Shown: positions 18,159 to 28,535, counted from the first letter of the stretch. The stretch: DNA of 64,000 bases from Paenibacillus wulumuqiensis (GCF_000971965.1 NZ_LAQP01000020.1:33250-97249), one strand, 5' to 3'. Notes: generated from the sequence alone by a model not told the origin. A program made the numbers and translations.

Positions 18159-21020
18159 TTGTCGAATAAATATATTGAAATCAAGGGCGCACGAGCGCAT
18201 AACCTGAAAAATATTGATATCAGCATCCCGCGTGACCGTTTTGTCGTATTGACCGGACTGAGCGGATCGGGCAAGTCATCGCTGGCTTTTGATACCATTT
18301 ATGCAGAAGGGCAGCGCCGTTATGTGGAATCCCTGTCCGCCTATGCACGTCAGTTCCTCGGACAGATGGATAAACCGGATGTGGACTCGATCGAAGGATT
18401 GTCTCCGGCGATCTCGATTGACCAGAAGACGACCAGCCGCAACCCGCGTTCCACGGTAGGTACAGTCACTGAGATCTATGACTATCTGCGTCTGCTGTTC
18501 GCGCGTGTAGGACATCCACATTGTCCGAACCATGGCGTCGAGATTACTTCCCAGACGGTAGAGCAGATGGTGGACCGGATTATGGAATATCCGGAGCGTA
18601 CCCGTCTGCAGATCCTGGCACCGGTCGTATCCGGTCGCAAGGGTGAACATAAAAGTATTTTTTCGGAAATCTCCAAACAGGGCTTTGTGCGTGTACGTGT
18701 AAACGGAGAGCTGCGTGATCTGTCCGAAGATATCCAGCTGGAGAAAAATAAAAAGCATACGATTGAAGTCGTTGTTGACCGGATTGTCGTCAAGGAAGAT
18801 GTCGCTGTACGTCTGGCCGATTCGATCGAAATGGCGCTCAAAATGTCCGGCGGCCAGCTGCTGGTGGACATTCTCGACCAGGAGGAACTGCGTTTCAGTT
18901 CTAACTTTGCCTGCCCGATCTGCGGGTTCAGTATTGAAGAACTGTCCCCACGTATGTTCTCGTTCAATAGTCCGTTCGGTGCGTGTACAGAATGTGACGG
19001 GCTCGGTATCCGCATGGTCGTTGACCAGGATCTGCTGCTGCCTGATCGCAGCAAAACGATTGAAGAAGGAGCTTTCCAGGCATGGAGCGGCGGATTATCC
19101 AACTATTATCCACAGTTCCTGAAATCGGTCTGCGAACATTATAAGATTCCGACGGATGTACCGGTATCCGAATTGACCGAGCAGCAGGTGAATCTGATTC
19201 TGAATGGCTCTGATGGACACAAGATTCGCTTCCGCTACGAAAGCGACTTTGGCCGTGTGAAGGAAGCACAGGTTGTGTTCGAAGGCATCATTCCCAACCT
19301 GGAGCGCCGTTACAAAGATACGTCCTCCGAGAGCATGCGCGAATATATCGAAGGCTTTATGAGTGCCAAGCCTTGTCCGGTATGTAAAGGCAAACGTCTC
19401 AAAAAGGAAATCCTCGCAGTAACGGTGGACAAGCAGAATATCGCTGACGTTACCGACATGCCGATCGGTGATGCCAAGGAATTTTTCGAGCATATTCATC
19501 TGAGTGAAAAGGAACAAAGCATCGCGCGTCTGATCCTCAAGGAGATCTGCAGCCGACTGGGCTTCCTCGTCAATGTCGGTCTGGAGTATCTGACCATGTC
19601 ACGTGCAGCCGGTACTCTGTCCGGCGGTGAAGCACAGCGGATTCGTCTGGCCACCCAGATCGGTTCCAGCCTGACCGGGGTTCTCTATATTCTGGATGAG
19701 CCGAGTATCGGTCTGCATCAGCGGGATAATGACCGACTGATCAAGACGCTGGAGCATATGCGTAATCTGGGCAACACGCTGATCGTTGTCGAGCATGATG
19801 AGGATACGATGATGGCAGCCGACCATATTATCGATATCGGACCGGGTGCAGGGATTCATGGCGGTCAGGTAATCGCCCAGGGCACACCGGAAGAGATTAT
19901 GAATGATCCCAACTCACTGACCGGACAGTACCTGAGCGGCCGCAAATTCGTTCCTGTACCGCTGGAGCGCCGCAAGCCGGATAACCGCTGGCTGGAGATT
20001 CGCGGAGCCAAGGAGAACAACCTCAAGAACATTAACGTCAAAATACCGATCGGTGTATTCACCGCAGTAACCGGCGTATCCGGTTCCGGTAAATCCACGC
20101 TGGTCAACGAGATTCTGTACAAAACGCTGGCGCGTGACCTGAATCGTGCGCGTGTGATTCCGGGACAGTACCGGGAAATACGCGGTCTGGAGCATGTCGA
20201 GAAAGTCATCGATATTGACCAGTCCCCGATCGGTCGTACGCCTCGCTCCAACCCGGCGACCTATACCGGTGTATTCGATGATATCCGCGATCTGTTCGCT
20301 CAGACGAATGAAGCCAAGGTACGCGGTTACAAGAAAGGCCGCTTTAGCTTCAACATCAAGGGCGGTCGCTGTGAAGCCTGCCGCGGCGACGGTATTATCA
20401 AGATTGAGATGCACTTCCTGCCTGATGTATACGTTCCGTGTGAAGTATGCAAAGGCCAACGCTATAACCGCGAGACGCTGGAAGTGAAATACAAAAATCG
20501 CAATATCGCGGATGTACTGAATATGACGGTGGAAGATGCGGTAGACTTTTTCCAGAACATTCCGCGTATTCAGCGCAAAATGCAGACCCTGCTGGACGTA
20601 GGTCTCGGTTATGTGAAGCTGGGCCAGCCGGCCACTACACTGTCCGGCGGTGAAGCACAGCGTGTGAAGCTGGCTTCCGAGCTGCATCGCCGCAGTACCG
20701 GCAAGACGATCTATATTCTGGATGAGCCGACAACCGGTCTGCATGTGGATGATATTGACCGTCTGCTGGTGGTGCTGCATCGCCTGGTCGATTCCGGTGA
20801 ATCCGTACTGGTTATCGAACACAATCTGGACGTGATCAAAACGGCCGATTATCTGATCGATCTCGGACCGGAAGGCGGCAGCGGTGGCGGTACGATCCTC
20901 GCTTCCGGTACTCCGGAAGACATTACCAAGGTCAAGGAGTCCTATACCGGACACTACCTCAAACCTGTACTGGAACGGGATACGGCACGCAGCCGTGAAC
21001 TGGAAAGCAGCCAGGTCTAA
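18159..21020 (+). CDS. uvrA: Excinuclease ABC subunit A
   Basis: This protein of about 953 residues is UvrA, the damage-sensing ATPase dimer of nucleotide excision repair. It has two ABC ATPase modules: first Walker [21 protein letters not shown] near residue 30 ([16 protein letters not shown] signature), second Walker [17 protein letters not shown] near 635 ([15 protein letters not shown]). Zinc-finger cysteines are visible at CPICG...CTEC, CPVCKG and CEACRGDG...CEVCKG. The TTG at 18159 has GGGGG 9 bases upstream; a TTG at 18150 is also in frame. It is co-oriented with uvrB and probably shares its SOS control. Confidence 0.97.
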   Translation: MSNKYIEIKGARAHNLKNIDISIPRDRFVVLTGLSGSGKSSLAFDTIYAEGQRRYVESLSAYARQFLGQMDKPDVDSIEGLSPAISIDQKTTSRNPRSTVGTVTEIYDYLRLLFARVGHPHCPNHGVEITSQTVEQMVDRIMEYPERTRLQILAPVVSGRKGEHKSIFSEISKQGFVRVRVNGELRDLSEDIQLEKNKKHTIEVVVDRIVVKEDVAVRLADSIEMALKMSGGQLLVDILDQEELRFSSNFACPICGFSIEELSPRMFSFNSPFGACTECDGLGIRMVVDQDLLLPDRSKTIEEGAFQAWSGGLSNYYPQFLKSVCEHYKIPTDVPVSELTEQQVNLILNGSDGHKIRFRYESDFGRVKEAQVVFEGIIPNLERRYKDTSSESMREYIEGFMSAKPCPVCKGKRLKKEILAVTVDKQNIADVTDMPIGDAKEFFEHIHLSEKEQSIARLILKEICSRLGFLVNVGLEYLTMSRAAGTLSGGEAQRIRLATQIGSSLTGVLYILDEPSIGLHQRDNDRLIKTLEHMRNLGNTLIVVEHDEDTMMAADHIIDIGPGAGIHGGQVIAQGTPEEIMNDPNSLTGQYLSGRKFVPVPLERRKPDNRWLEIRGAKENNLKNINVKIPIGVFTAVTGVSGSGKSTLVNEILYKTLARDLNRARVIPGQYREIRGLEHVEKVIDIDQSPIGRTPRSNPATYTGVFDDIRDLFAQTNEAKVRGYKKGRFSFNIKGGRCEACRGDGIIKIEMHFLPDVYVPCEVCKGQRYNRETLEVKYKNRNIADVLNMTVEDAVDFFQNIPRIQRKMQTLLDVGLGYVKLGQPATTLSGGEAQRVKLASELHRRSTGKTIYILDEPTTGLHVDDIDRLLVVLHRLVDSGESVLVIEHNLDVIKTADYLIDLGPEGGSGGGTILASGTPEDITKVKESYTGHYLKPVLERDTARSRELESSQV

Positions 21021-21033
21021 CCCTTCACCTATG

Positions 21034-21082
21034 GCAGGCTGTTGAAAGAAAACAAGCATTTTTTCTATTCAACAGCCTGCTT
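21034..21082 (+). terminator. Long stem-loop after uvrA
   Basis: GCAGGCTGTTGAA (21034-21046) is perfectly complementary to TTCAACAGCCTGC (21068-21080), with a 21-base loop. The U-rich tail is weak (TTATTTAT), so termination is likely but perhaps incomplete. Confidence 0.6.
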
Positions 21083-21211
21083 ATTTATACATAAAGATAG
21101 GCTTATAGGTAATTGTGCCTGAACAAGAGATTATGGTAATCTGAAATTAGACTCATTTTACTGGAATTACCAGTTTGATGGTGGACACGTAAGCAACTAT
21201 AGAAAGGCTGG

Positions 21212-22369
21212 ATGAATTTGAAAATAATTTCCACGAAAATACCTGCATTTGTACTACTGGCTTCGGTTCTCACCGTGTCTACCCCCTATGCGGCCATGGC
21301 GTCCGCAGCGGAGCTGTCTTCACATTATACATACCAGGCGCCCCAGCTGGGCGCTTCTTCAACCCATCCCGGATACAGCAAAATCATTGCCAAAGTATCA
21401 CCGTCCGTCGTTGGCATCGTAGGTGTACCGACACCGGAAGCCATGGCCGAAGAGACCAGTAGCGATGACGACGGCTACGGTCAGGACAAGGAAGGAATCG
21501 CCTTTGGCTCGGGCGTCATCATTGCATCCAATGGCTGGATTGTGACTAATGCCCATGTTATCGACAGCATGCAGGAAGGCGCCAAAGTCATTACGTCCGA
21601 AGCGAACGGACAGAGCAAGACGTATCTGGTGAAGGAAGTCTACAGCGATACGGTGAGCGATCTGGCACTGATCAAGATTAATGCCACCGGACTAAAAGCT
21701 GCTTCATTCGTCTCCGGCAACCAGAAGCCCGAAGTGGGTGAGCAGGTGATCGCGATCGGTACACCGCTGTCTCTCTCGCTTCGCAATTCGGCGACATCCG
21801 GCATTATCAGCGGGGTGAACCGCGCGGTGGATGCTTCGTACAGCCTGCTCCAGACCGATGCAGCGATTAACCCCGGCAACAGCGGCGGTCCGCTGGTTAA
21901 TATGGATGGCAAGGTCATCGGCATCAATACGATGAAATATGAAGCGCTCGGTGTAGACAATTTGGGCTTTACCATTCCGGCCGATACAGTGGAATATATT
22001 ATTGACCAGTTGTATACCTATGGCGAAGTCAGACGCGCTTCGATTGGTGTACAGCTGCAGGAGAGCGAAGATGCACTGATCGGCATGCCGACCAATGATG
22101 CGATGAAAGTCACCGAAGTCACCTCCGCCTCTGCCAAAAAAGCAGGCATCAAAGAAGGCGATGTACTCTACAGCATCAACGGCAAAAGAGTGCATACGAC
22201 CGTCGAACTCAATGAGCTGCTCAAAGCCTATACTCCCGGTCAAACTGTCAAATTAATGATGCAATCCGGAGGAGATATTGTAAGCCGTACGCTGAAGCTG
22301 GTCCAGGCGCAACCTGAAGATCTGCTCGACAGCAGCCAGGCAGACGAAGAAACGTCTCCTGAACAGTAA
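21212..22369 (+). CDS. HtrA/DegP-like S1C serine protease
   Basis: This 385-residue trypsin-like protease has an N-terminal signal or anchor (residues 6-30), a protease domain at about 55-265 and a C-terminal PDZ domain at about 270-365. The catalytic triad is complete: His115 (TNAHVI), Asp150 (SDLALIKI) and Ser224 (NPGNSGGPL). Such enzymes degrade misfolded proteins at the outer face of the membrane. A short Asp/Glu-rich insertion (around residues 80-95) precedes the first strand. The ATG at 21212 follows AAAGG; TTG 21218 is an alternative. The next gene starts 55 bases later on the same strand. Which of the Bacillus HtrA paralogues it matches cannot be decided. Confidence 0.9.
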   Translation: MNLKIISTKIPAFVLLASVLTVSTPYAAMASAAELSSHYTYQAPQLGASSTHPGYSKIIAKVSPSVVGIVGVPTPEAMAEETSSDDDGYGQDKEGIAFGSGVIIASNGWIVTNAHVIDSMQEGAKVITSEANGQSKTYLVKEVYSDTVSDLALIKINATGLKAASFVSGNQKPEVGEQVIAIGTPLSLSLRNSATSGIISGVNRAVDASYSLLQTDAAINPGNSGGPLVNMDGKVIGINTMKYEALGVDNLGFTIPADTVEYIIDQLYTYGEVRRASIGVQLQESEDALIGMPTNDAMKVTEVTSASAKKAGIKEGDVLYSINGKRVHTTVELNELLKAYTPGQTVKLMMQSGGDIVSRTLKLVQAQPEDLLDSSQADEETSPEQ

Positions 22370-22423
22370 TATGCGATCCGCCGGATAGGCCATCTACTTT
22401 GACTATAGAAATGAGGAAACGGA

Positions 22424-24355
22424 ATGAACAAATGGGTGCGTATTGCCGCCACCGGCCTGCTGGCCTCCATTATTACCATCACTACGGCATATGCCGGAGT
22501 ACATACAGCGGCTGCTGCTGAACTGCTGGAACTCAAAATCAAAAAGGACAGCACAGCCGCAACCATCAATGGTGAAAAAGAGACGATCATCAAACCTTAT
22601 GAAGATGGCGGTACCACTATGGTGCAGCTTGGGTTGTTTTCCCGTGCATTCCATGCCGATGTACAGCTTCATGAAAACAATACCGTCCAGCTTACCTCGG
22701 GCAAGCATATTATTTCCATGAAAATCGGCAGTAAAGCCGCGACCATTAATGGCAAAAAAGTAACGCTGGATGCCGCTCCGGTGATGAAATCCAATACGCT
22801 GATGGTTCCTCTGCGTTCACTCGTTCAGGGCATTGGCGGTAAAATGAAAGTCGTATCCGGCCAGATTATCATTACGCTGCCGGCATCGGCGGCACAGACG
22901 GGCGAGAGTGGCAGCGCAAACGAACATGCAGATAAAAATCTGGTAGGCAGCAGCCAGTATCAATGGACGATCAACTATCCGGAAGATCTGGTTTATATGG
23001 GAGGTTCGAGCAGCAGCACAGCCAACTTTATGAATCGGGAAAGTACGTATCTGCTGCAGGTATCGGTAGAATCGGATACGGTCAATTCTTCGGTCTATGG
23101 TCATTCCGATGCTGAAGATCTGCTGGATTACCTGGTTGGTTATAACGAGGAATTGGGAGAAACGGTGCTGGATCAGCAGGTCATGAGCAGTCCAGCCGGA
23201 GATTATGCCAGAGTAATCAGCCGTTCCGAAGAAGGTTATCTTTCCGAGAACAGACTGTATTCCGGCAATGGCAATCTATATTACGTAATGTATGCCGATT
23301 CCGAAGCTTACAGCTACAAGGACTTCGATGGAGCAGCCGATCTGCTGGATTCATTCCGTATGTCATTCGACAATGGCAATAAAACGGTAGAGGACATCAC
23401 ATCGACCGAGTCCGGTGAAGAGCCGGTAGTAAGCGATAATATGCTGGCCAATGAAGAGTACGGCATCTCGGCATCCCTGCCATCCAATTGGTCGGTTAGC
23501 AGTGATACACTGGAAGCGGGAACAGCGGACGGTAGTTATACCGGAATCTATGCCTACAGTGCTCCGGCAGGTGCGACTGTCCAGGATTGGGCCAAGCAGA
23601 TCCAGACCTGGTTCAGCGACAACTTTACACCGGATCATTATCGCCATGTGAGCACGACCGAGCGCCAGATCGGCGAGCAGACGGCAGTAGTCAATCAGGT
23701 ACAGTATACGTATGACGGAGATATTTGGTATACCGAATACCAGATTTTGTTCCAGCGTGACGATTACCGTTATTATATGGAATATGGCGGAATGTCCGAT
23801 TCGCCGACATTGACTTCCGATCTGGAAGCCATTCTGCCGACCGTTTCCCTGGACTTTGACACGTTGCAAGACAATTTCGGCAAGCTGCCGGTCGATTACT
23901 ATTCCGAAGACCGCAGCAAAACAGTCACCCGCGCATCCAAAACATACGGCTACAGTCTGCAGGTACCGCGTTACTGGATAAGCGTCGGCAACGACTATGA
24001 GTCTTCACCCATAGCCTTCCAGCACAGCGGCGGCACTTTCCGCATCACTATCGCCAACGCCAGCTCCCTGGATAAGGCAGTAGAGAAGTGGAAAGCAACC
24101 TTCCAGGGCACAGGAGTGAATGCAGGCGGCCAGCTGTCCGAAGGCACCGCAACCACATTTGCCGGAGAACCTGCGTATACCTTTACAGCAGCCTACCCGG
24201 ATGCTTCCACACCATACCAGGCCAGCTACACCATCTTTAACAAAGGCAAACGTACCTACATCCTGTCCAGCGAACTGAATACAGCGAACAATACCCCTTT
24301 CCACCAATCAGAAATCGCCAAAGTACTCAGTTCTTTTCAATGGCTGACCAAATAA
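22424..24355 (+). CDS. Secreted protein: Cu-amine-oxidase-N-like domain plus three repeated domains
   Basis: This 643-residue exported protein has a signal peptide ending near AAAA-E (about residue 35). Next is a copper-amine-oxidase N-terminal-like domain at about 40-145 (ATINGKKVTLDAAPVMKSNT, MVPLRSLVQGIGG), a non-catalytic wall-associated module common in Paenibacillus. Three related domains follow, each of about 150 residues, starting near 180, 345 and 500 (YQWTINYPEDL, YGISASLPSNW, YGYSLQVPRYW). Each has the pattern aromatic-x-[hydrophobic]3-P-x-x-W/L, resembling PsbP/DUF1795-type folds. Function is unknown; being next to htrA suggests an envelope role. It ends at a strong terminator. 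Confidence 0.75.
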   Translation: MNKWVRIAATGLLASIITITTAYAGVHTAAAAELLELKIKKDSTAATINGEKETIIKPYEDGGTTMVQLGLFSRAFHADVQLHENNTVQLTSGKHIISMKIGSKAATINGKKVTLDAAPVMKSNTLMVPLRSLVQGIGGKMKVVSGQIIITLPASAAQTGESGSANEHADKNLVGSSQYQWTINYPEDLVYMGGSSSSTANFMNRESTYLLQVSVESDTVNSSVYGHSDAEDLLDYLVGYNEELGETVLDQQVMSSPAGDYARVISRSEEGYLSENRLYSGNGNLYYVMYADSEAYSYKDFDGAADLLDSFRMSFDNGNKTVEDITSTESGEEPVVSDNMLANEEYGISASLPSNWSVSSDTLEAGTADGSYTGIYAYSAPAGATVQDWAKQIQTWFSDNFTPDHYRHVSTTERQIGEQTAVVNQVQYTYDGDIWYTEYQILFQRDDYRYYMEYGGMSDSPTLTSDLEAILPTVSLDFDTLQDNFGKLPVDYYSEDRSKTVTRASKTYGYSLQVPRYWISVGNDYESSPIAFQHSGGTFRITIANASSLDKAVEKWKATFQGTGVNAGGQLSEGTATTFAGEPAYTFTAAYPDASTPYQASYTIFNKGKRTYILSSELNTANNTPFHQSEIAKVLSSFQWLTK

Positions 24356-24413
24356 GCCGAATCGACTGAACACTAATATTAATGTTCATCGTACCTGATT
24401 CAGCTAATACCTG

Positions 24414-24487
24414 AACTGCCGCCTTATCGAAATTGCCTCTGTCCTGCTGACAGAGTGCAAACCGATAAAGCGGCAGTTTTTGTTTTT
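24414..24487 (+). terminator. Branched terminator after the 643-residue protein gene
   Basis: AACTGCCGCCTTATCG (24414-24429) pairs with CGATAAAGCGGCAGTT, one mismatch, enclosing an inner hairpin CTCTGTC/GACAGAG (24437-24455), and is followed by T-rich sequence. Confidence 0.8.
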
Positions 24488-24660
24488 CAAACTTACTTTC
24501 CTCCATTTCAATAATTTTCATACAAATTTAAATGATACTGTAGATACACCGTCTCATGTCTGTTACACTGAATTAGAATCATTTTAAATCAGAGGTGCCA
24601 CGCTTCAGCGAGCAGTAACGCTGTCACCCTGCACCAGCGTATGTTGCATACCAATAATCA

Positions 24661-24708
24661 GGATGAGCTCTCATCCGCGAATAGAGCATTGCCTGGGCAT
24701 CAGGCAAT
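24661..24708 (+). other. Two small hairpins in the leader of the U32 gene
   Basis: GGATGA-GCTC-TCATCC (24661-24676) and ATTGCCT-GGGCATC-AGGCAAT (24688-24708) lie back to back just before the GGGAGG ribosome site at 24711. The 373-base gap upstream otherwise holds the terminator of the preceding gene. The hairpins could form a regulatory leader, but I do not recognise a known riboswitch. Confidence 0.4.
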
Positions 24709-24728
24709 CCGGGAGGATAACAATCTAC

Positions 24729-27239
24729 ATGAATACAGCATTACGAAGAGAAGACGTGGAGCTTCTGGCGCCGGCAGGCGACTGGGACTGCATGCGGGCG
24801 GCGGTAGCTAATGGAGCAGACGCAGTCTTTTTTGGCGTGGAGAAATTTAACGCGCGTGCGCGGGCGAATAATTTCCGTATGGATGAATTGCCGGAGATCA
24901 TGGCGTTTTTGCACAGCTATGGGGTCAAAGGCTTTTTGACGTTTAATATACTCGTATTTGAGAACGAACTGGAAGATGCCAAGGAACTGATCGACGCCTG
25001 CGTGGATGCAGGTGTGGATGCGGTTATCGTACAGGATCTGGGTCTGGTCAAAATGATCCGCGAGATCTCGCCGGACTTCCCGATTCACGGTTCGACCCAG
25101 ATGACGATCACTTCCCCGGAAGCAGTGGAATTCACCAAGCCATTTAATATGGAACGGGTCGTCTTAGGCCGGGAGAACAATCTCAAGCAAATTCAGAAAA
25201 TCGGCGAACAGGCACGTCTGCCAATGGAAGTATTCGTACACGGCGCTTTGTGTGTATCCTACTCCGGACAATGCCTGACTTCGGAAATGTGGGGCGGACG
25301 CTCCGCGAACCGTGGTGAATGTGCACAGGCCTGCCGTCTGCCGTACGATCTCATTGTTGACGGCGAGCAGAAGATTATGGGCGATGTGACGTACCTGCTG
25401 TCGCCAAAAGATCTGGCAGCGATCGACATCATGCCGGAACTGATCGAAGCGGGCGTTACCTCTTTCAAAATCGAAGGTCGTCTGAAAAGCCCGACCTATG
25501 TCGCGAATGTGGTCAGCAAATACCGCAAAGCGATTGACCGCTACTTTGAAGGAGACAGCACACCGATCAGCCGCGAAGATATTCGCGAACTGGAACAGAG
25601 TTTCTCACGCGGATTTACCCATGGGTTCCTCGATGGTACCAACAACAAGAAACTGGTCGACGGTACTTTCCCGAAAAGCCGCGGCGTATACCTCGGTCGT
25701 GTCGAGAAAATTCTGCGTGATGGCGTTGTCTGCCGTCTGGAAGCGCCGGTCAAGCGCGGCGATGGTATCGTGTTCGATGCCGGCGATCCAACGCAAAAAG
25801 AAGAAGGCGGACGTATCTACGATCTGCGTCGTCAGGGCGTCAAGCTCGAAGGCGAAGCCGGAGAGAGCTGGATTGTGGATATCGTACCAGGCCGCAGTGA
25901 CGTGAATCTCAAAAAAGTGCATGTTGGGGATAAGATCTGGAAAACCAACGATCCTGCACTGGATAAGCGAATGAGACAGACGTATGAGACCGACAAGCCG
26001 TACCGCGTATTCCCGGTACATGTCAAAGCGATCGGTCATGCCGGTCAACCGCTGGTAACCTACTGGACCGATGTGCAAAAAGGCGTAACCGTGCGTATTG
26101 ATTCCGAGATGGAATTGGAGATTGCAGCCAAGCGTCCAATGACTGCTGAACTGCTGGAAGAACAGTTCGGACGTCTGGGCGGTACCATTTTCCAACTGGA
26201 TGAACTGGAAGTGCAGCTGCACGGCGATATTATTATCCCGATGCGTGAACTGAATGCGATCCGCCGTCAGGCGGTAGAACAGCTGGAAGGCGAACGTCCA
26301 AAGCCTCCGGTATATATCAAGCGTGATATTGCAACCTATGCAGATATCGCTCCTGCGACAGCTCCGGTTCAGGGTACGGAAGCGATGCTGACTGCGCTGT
26401 GCCGTACGCTGGAGCAGGTGGAAGCTGTCGTGAAGACCGATGTAGAAATGATCTACGCGGACTTTGAATTTATCAAGCAGTTCCCGGCAGCAGTCGCTGC
26501 TGTACGTGCTGCAGGCAAAAAGATTGCGCTGGCTACGCCGCGTATCCATATGCCGGGTGAAAATGGCTATCATGTCAACATTCTGCGTCTTCAGCCGGAT
26601 GCTGTACTGGTGCGCAATACCGGTGCACTGTACTACTATCTGGCTCGCCGCCAGAGTCATCCACAGGACAACCATCCACAGCTGATTGGGGATTTCTCGC
26701 TGAATATCGCCAATCACAAAGCGGTAAGCCTGTTCCTGGAAGCTGGCGTGGATATGGTTACTCCATCGTATGACCTGAATATCCAGCAGATGGTAGATCT
26801 GCTCGGACGCAGCCAGACGTCCCAGATGGAAGTGGTTATCCATCAGCATCTGCCAATGTTCCATACCGAGCACTGTGTGTACTGTACTTTCCTGAGCGAA
26901 GGTACCGACTTTACCAACTGTGGTCGGCCATGTGAAGACAGCCGCGTATCCCTGCAGGACCGGATCGGTATGTCTCATCCCGTACGTGTTGACGAAGGCT
27001 GCCGTAATACGGTATACAATGCGATCGAGCAGTCCGGTGCAGAATACCTCAAAGATTTCCTGGAGCTGGGTGTACCTAGCTACCGTGTGGAATTCCTGGA
27101 AGAGACGCCGGAGCAGGTACTGGAAGTTATCGAACTGTACAGCAAAGCGCTGCGCGGCGAGATCAGCGGTACCCAGGTATGGCGCAGTCTGAAAGCAACC
27201 AACCAGCTGGGCGTAACGCGCGGTCAACTGGTGAAATAA
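24729..27239 (+). CDS. Double-length U32 family protein (RlhA/YrrO-related)
   Basis: This 836-residue protein begins with a U32 TIM-barrel domain (ELLAPAGDWDCMRAAV; HGSTQMTI; EVFVHGALCVSYSGQC). Four closely spaced cysteines in the CVSYSGQC ... GECAQACRLPY region are typical iron-sulfur ligands of U32 proteins, now known as tRNA/rRNA hydroxylation enzymes rather than peptidases. A middle region (about 380-520) resembles the DUF3656 segment. The C-terminal part repeats a degenerate U32-like barrel with its own cysteines (HTEHCVYC ... TNCGRPCED). Long two-barrel U32 proteins are common in Firmicutes; 23S rRNA hydroxylation (RlhA) is the best guess. The ATG at 24729 has GGGAGG 12 bases upstream. 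Confidence 0.75.
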   Translation: MNTALRREDVELLAPAGDWDCMRAAVANGADAVFFGVEKFNARARANNFRMDELPEIMAFLHSYGVKGFLTFNILVFENELEDAKELIDACVDAGVDAVIVQDLGLVKMIREISPDFPIHGSTQMTITSPEAVEFTKPFNMERVVLGRENNLKQIQKIGEQARLPMEVFVHGALCVSYSGQCLTSEMWGGRSANRGECAQACRLPYDLIVDGEQKIMGDVTYLLSPKDLAAIDIMPELIEAGVTSFKIEGRLKSPTYVANVVSKYRKAIDRYFEGDSTPISREDIRELEQSFSRGFTHGFLDGTNNKKLVDGTFPKSRGVYLGRVEKILRDGVVCRLEAPVKRGDGIVFDAGDPTQKEEGGRIYDLRRQGVKLEGEAGESWIVDIVPGRSDVNLKKVHVGDKIWKTNDPALDKRMRQTYETDKPYRVFPVHVKAIGHAGQPLVTYWTDVQKGVTVRIDSEMELEIAAKRPMTAELLEEQFGRLGGTIFQLDELEVQLHGDIIIPMRELNAIRRQAVEQLEGERPKPPVYIKRDIATYADIAPATAPVQGTEAMLTALCRTLEQVEAVVKTDVEMIYADFEFIKQFPAAVAAVRAAGKKIALATPRIHMPGENGYHVNILRLQPDAVLVRNTGALYYYLARRQSHPQDNHPQLIGDFSLNIANHKAVSLFLEAGVDMVTPSYDLNIQQMVDLLGRSQTSQMEVVIHQHLPMFHTEHCVYCTFLSEGTDFTNCGRPCEDSRVSLQDRIGMSHPVRVDEGCRNTVYNAIEQSGAEYLKDFLELGVPSYRVEFLEETPEQVLEVIELYSKALRGEISGTQVWRSLKATNQLGVTRGQLVK

Positions 27240-27274
27240 GCTAGTCGTAATCTAGGAGTGATCCGGATACAGCC

Positions 27275-27378
27275 TGTGTATAACACGAGCAGCTCAGCGG
27301 AGAAGTTATCCGCAAATCATCCACAATAAATGCAAAAGGGTGTCCTTCGGGGCATCCTTTTTTCACAGGTTATCCACA
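27275..27378. promoter_or_regulatory. DnaA-box cluster upstream of gtaB
   Basis: Four DnaA-box-like 9-mers lie within 104 bases of a 320-base non-coding gap: TTATACACA on the minus strand (27275-27283), TTATCCGCA (27305-27313), TCATCCACA (27316-27324) and a perfect TTATCCACA (27370-27378). They surround a terminator. Such clusters bind DnaA in Bacillus, where they regulate genes or titrate the initiator. No origin genes are nearby, so this is not oriC. Confidence 0.55.
27333..27363 (+). terminator. Terminator after U32 gene, TTCG tetraloop
   Basis: AAAAGGGTGTCC-TTCG-GGGCATCCTTTT with wobble pairs and a T-run forms a compact, stable intrinsic terminator. Confidence 0.9.
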
Positions 27379-27559
27379 TATGTAATATAGCTACCAAGAA
27401 GAGAGCAATCGGATGGGTAAAAAACAGGTAAATTGGGTAAGATATCAGAGTGAGATTGACGAGTTGCCGGCTTACATAGCACTGCTACCAACCAACAAGC
27501 GTGCAGGCGGTTAAGCGGCTGTACATTACTTACCTGAATAGGATATGGAGGAATACAAG

Positions 27560-28447
27560 ATGAAAATACGTAAAGCGATTATTCCCGCTGCAGGACTCGG
27601 AACCCGTTTCCTGCCAGCCACCAAAGCGATGCCAAAAGAAATGCTGCCGATCGTGGACAAGCCAACGATCCAGTACATTATCGAAGAAGCGGTCGCTTCC
27701 GGTATTGAAGATATTATCATCGTTACCGGTAAAGGCAAACGCGCGATTGAGGATCATTTTGACTACTCGTTCGAGCTGGAACAGAATCTGGAAGAAAAAG
27801 AAAAGTGGAAGCTGCTGGACGCCGTTCGTGAACCGTCCGAGATGGCGGATATCCACTATATTCGCCAGAAAGAACCAAAAGGACTCGGTCATGCCATCTG
27901 GTGTGCCCGCAAGTTTATTGGTGACGAGCCATTTGCGGTACTGCTCGGTGATGATATCGTCGAATCCGATGTCCCTTGCCTGAAGCAGATGATGGACGTG
28001 TACGAGAAGCATGAGTCCTCTGTAGTAGGGGTCAAAGAAGTACCTTGGGAGCATGTATCCCGCTACGGTCTGGTAGCAGGTGATCAGATGCCTGGTGACG
28101 ATTCCGGCCGACTGTACAAAGCAACCGGTCTGGTCGAGAAACCAAAACGCGAAGATGCACCTTCCAATCTGGCGATCATGGGTCGCTACATCCTGACACC
28201 GGAGATCTTCGATATTCTGGGCAACCAGGATGCGGGAGCCGGTGGCGAGATCCAACTGACCGATGCCATTTCCAAACTCGGCCAGCAGCAGGATATCCTG
28301 GCATACCAGTTCGAAGGACTGCGTCATGACGTAGGGGAGAAGAGCGGATTTATTGAGACAACGATCCATTATGCACTCAAGCATCCGGAGCTGCGTGACT
28401 CTACGGTTGAATACCTGCGCAAAGTAATGGCTGAAGTGGATAAATAA
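27560..28447 (+). CDS. gtaB: UTP-glucose-1-phosphate uridylyltransferase, copy 1
   Basis: This 295-residue GalU/GtaB-family nucleotidyltransferase makes UDP-glucose from UTP and glucose-1-phosphate, a precursor for wall polymers and surface glycans. The nucleotide-binding signature [19 protein letters not shown] is near residue 11, with [22 protein letters not shown] and the sugar-binding [17 protein letters not shown] region. The ATG at 27560 is preceded by GGAGG with 8-base spacing; an in-frame ATG at 27545 lacks one. A second copy follows after a terminator. I count about 16 residue differences between the two. Confidence 0.93.
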   Translation: MKIRKAIIPAAGLGTRFLPATKAMPKEMLPIVDKPTIQYIIEEAVASGIEDIIIVTGKGKRAIEDHFDYSFELEQNLEEKEKWKLLDAVREPSEMADIHYIRQKEPKGLGHAIWCARKFIGDEPFAVLLGDDIVESDVPCLKQMMDVYEKHESSVVGVKEVPWEHVSRYGLVAGDQMPGDDSGRLYKATGLVEKPKREDAPSNLAIMGRYILTPEIFDILGNQDAGAGGEIQLTDAISKLGQQQDILAYQFEGLRHDVGEKSGFIETTIHYALKHPELRDSTVEYLRKVMAEVDK

Positions 28448-28485
28448 ATCCAGAATAGAATACAGCCTGGTCGGGCCGTAATGAT

Positions 28486-28535
28486 AAAAGACACACCGTT
28501 TTCTGCTTTATGTAGTGAACGGTGTGTCTTTTTTG
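28486..28535 (+). terminator. Terminator between the two gtaB copies
   Basis: AAAAGACACACCGTT (28486-28500) pairs perfectly with AACGGTGTGTCTTTT (28518-28532), then TTT. It separates the two gtaB copies into independent units. The rest of this 306-base gap shows no gene. Confidence 0.88.

Noticed and set aside
17963..18169. 68-codon frame between uvrB and uvrA
   Set aside because: No ribosome site, overlaps the hairpin and the uvrA start, and no homologous small protein is known to me there.
19914..21059. Minus-strand open frame opposite uvrA
   Set aside because: Lies wholly against the second ABC module of UvrA; no recognisable domain.
25605..27227. Minus-strand open frame of 540 codons opposite the U32 gene
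   Set aside because: Low-complexity His/Gln/Leu-rich translation without motifs or ribosome site; it mirrors the codon pattern of the real gene.
27275..27378. Chromosomal or plasmid replication origin
   Set aside because: DnaA boxes are present, but there is no AT-rich unwinding element with DnaA-trio and no dnaA, dnaN or rep gene nearby.
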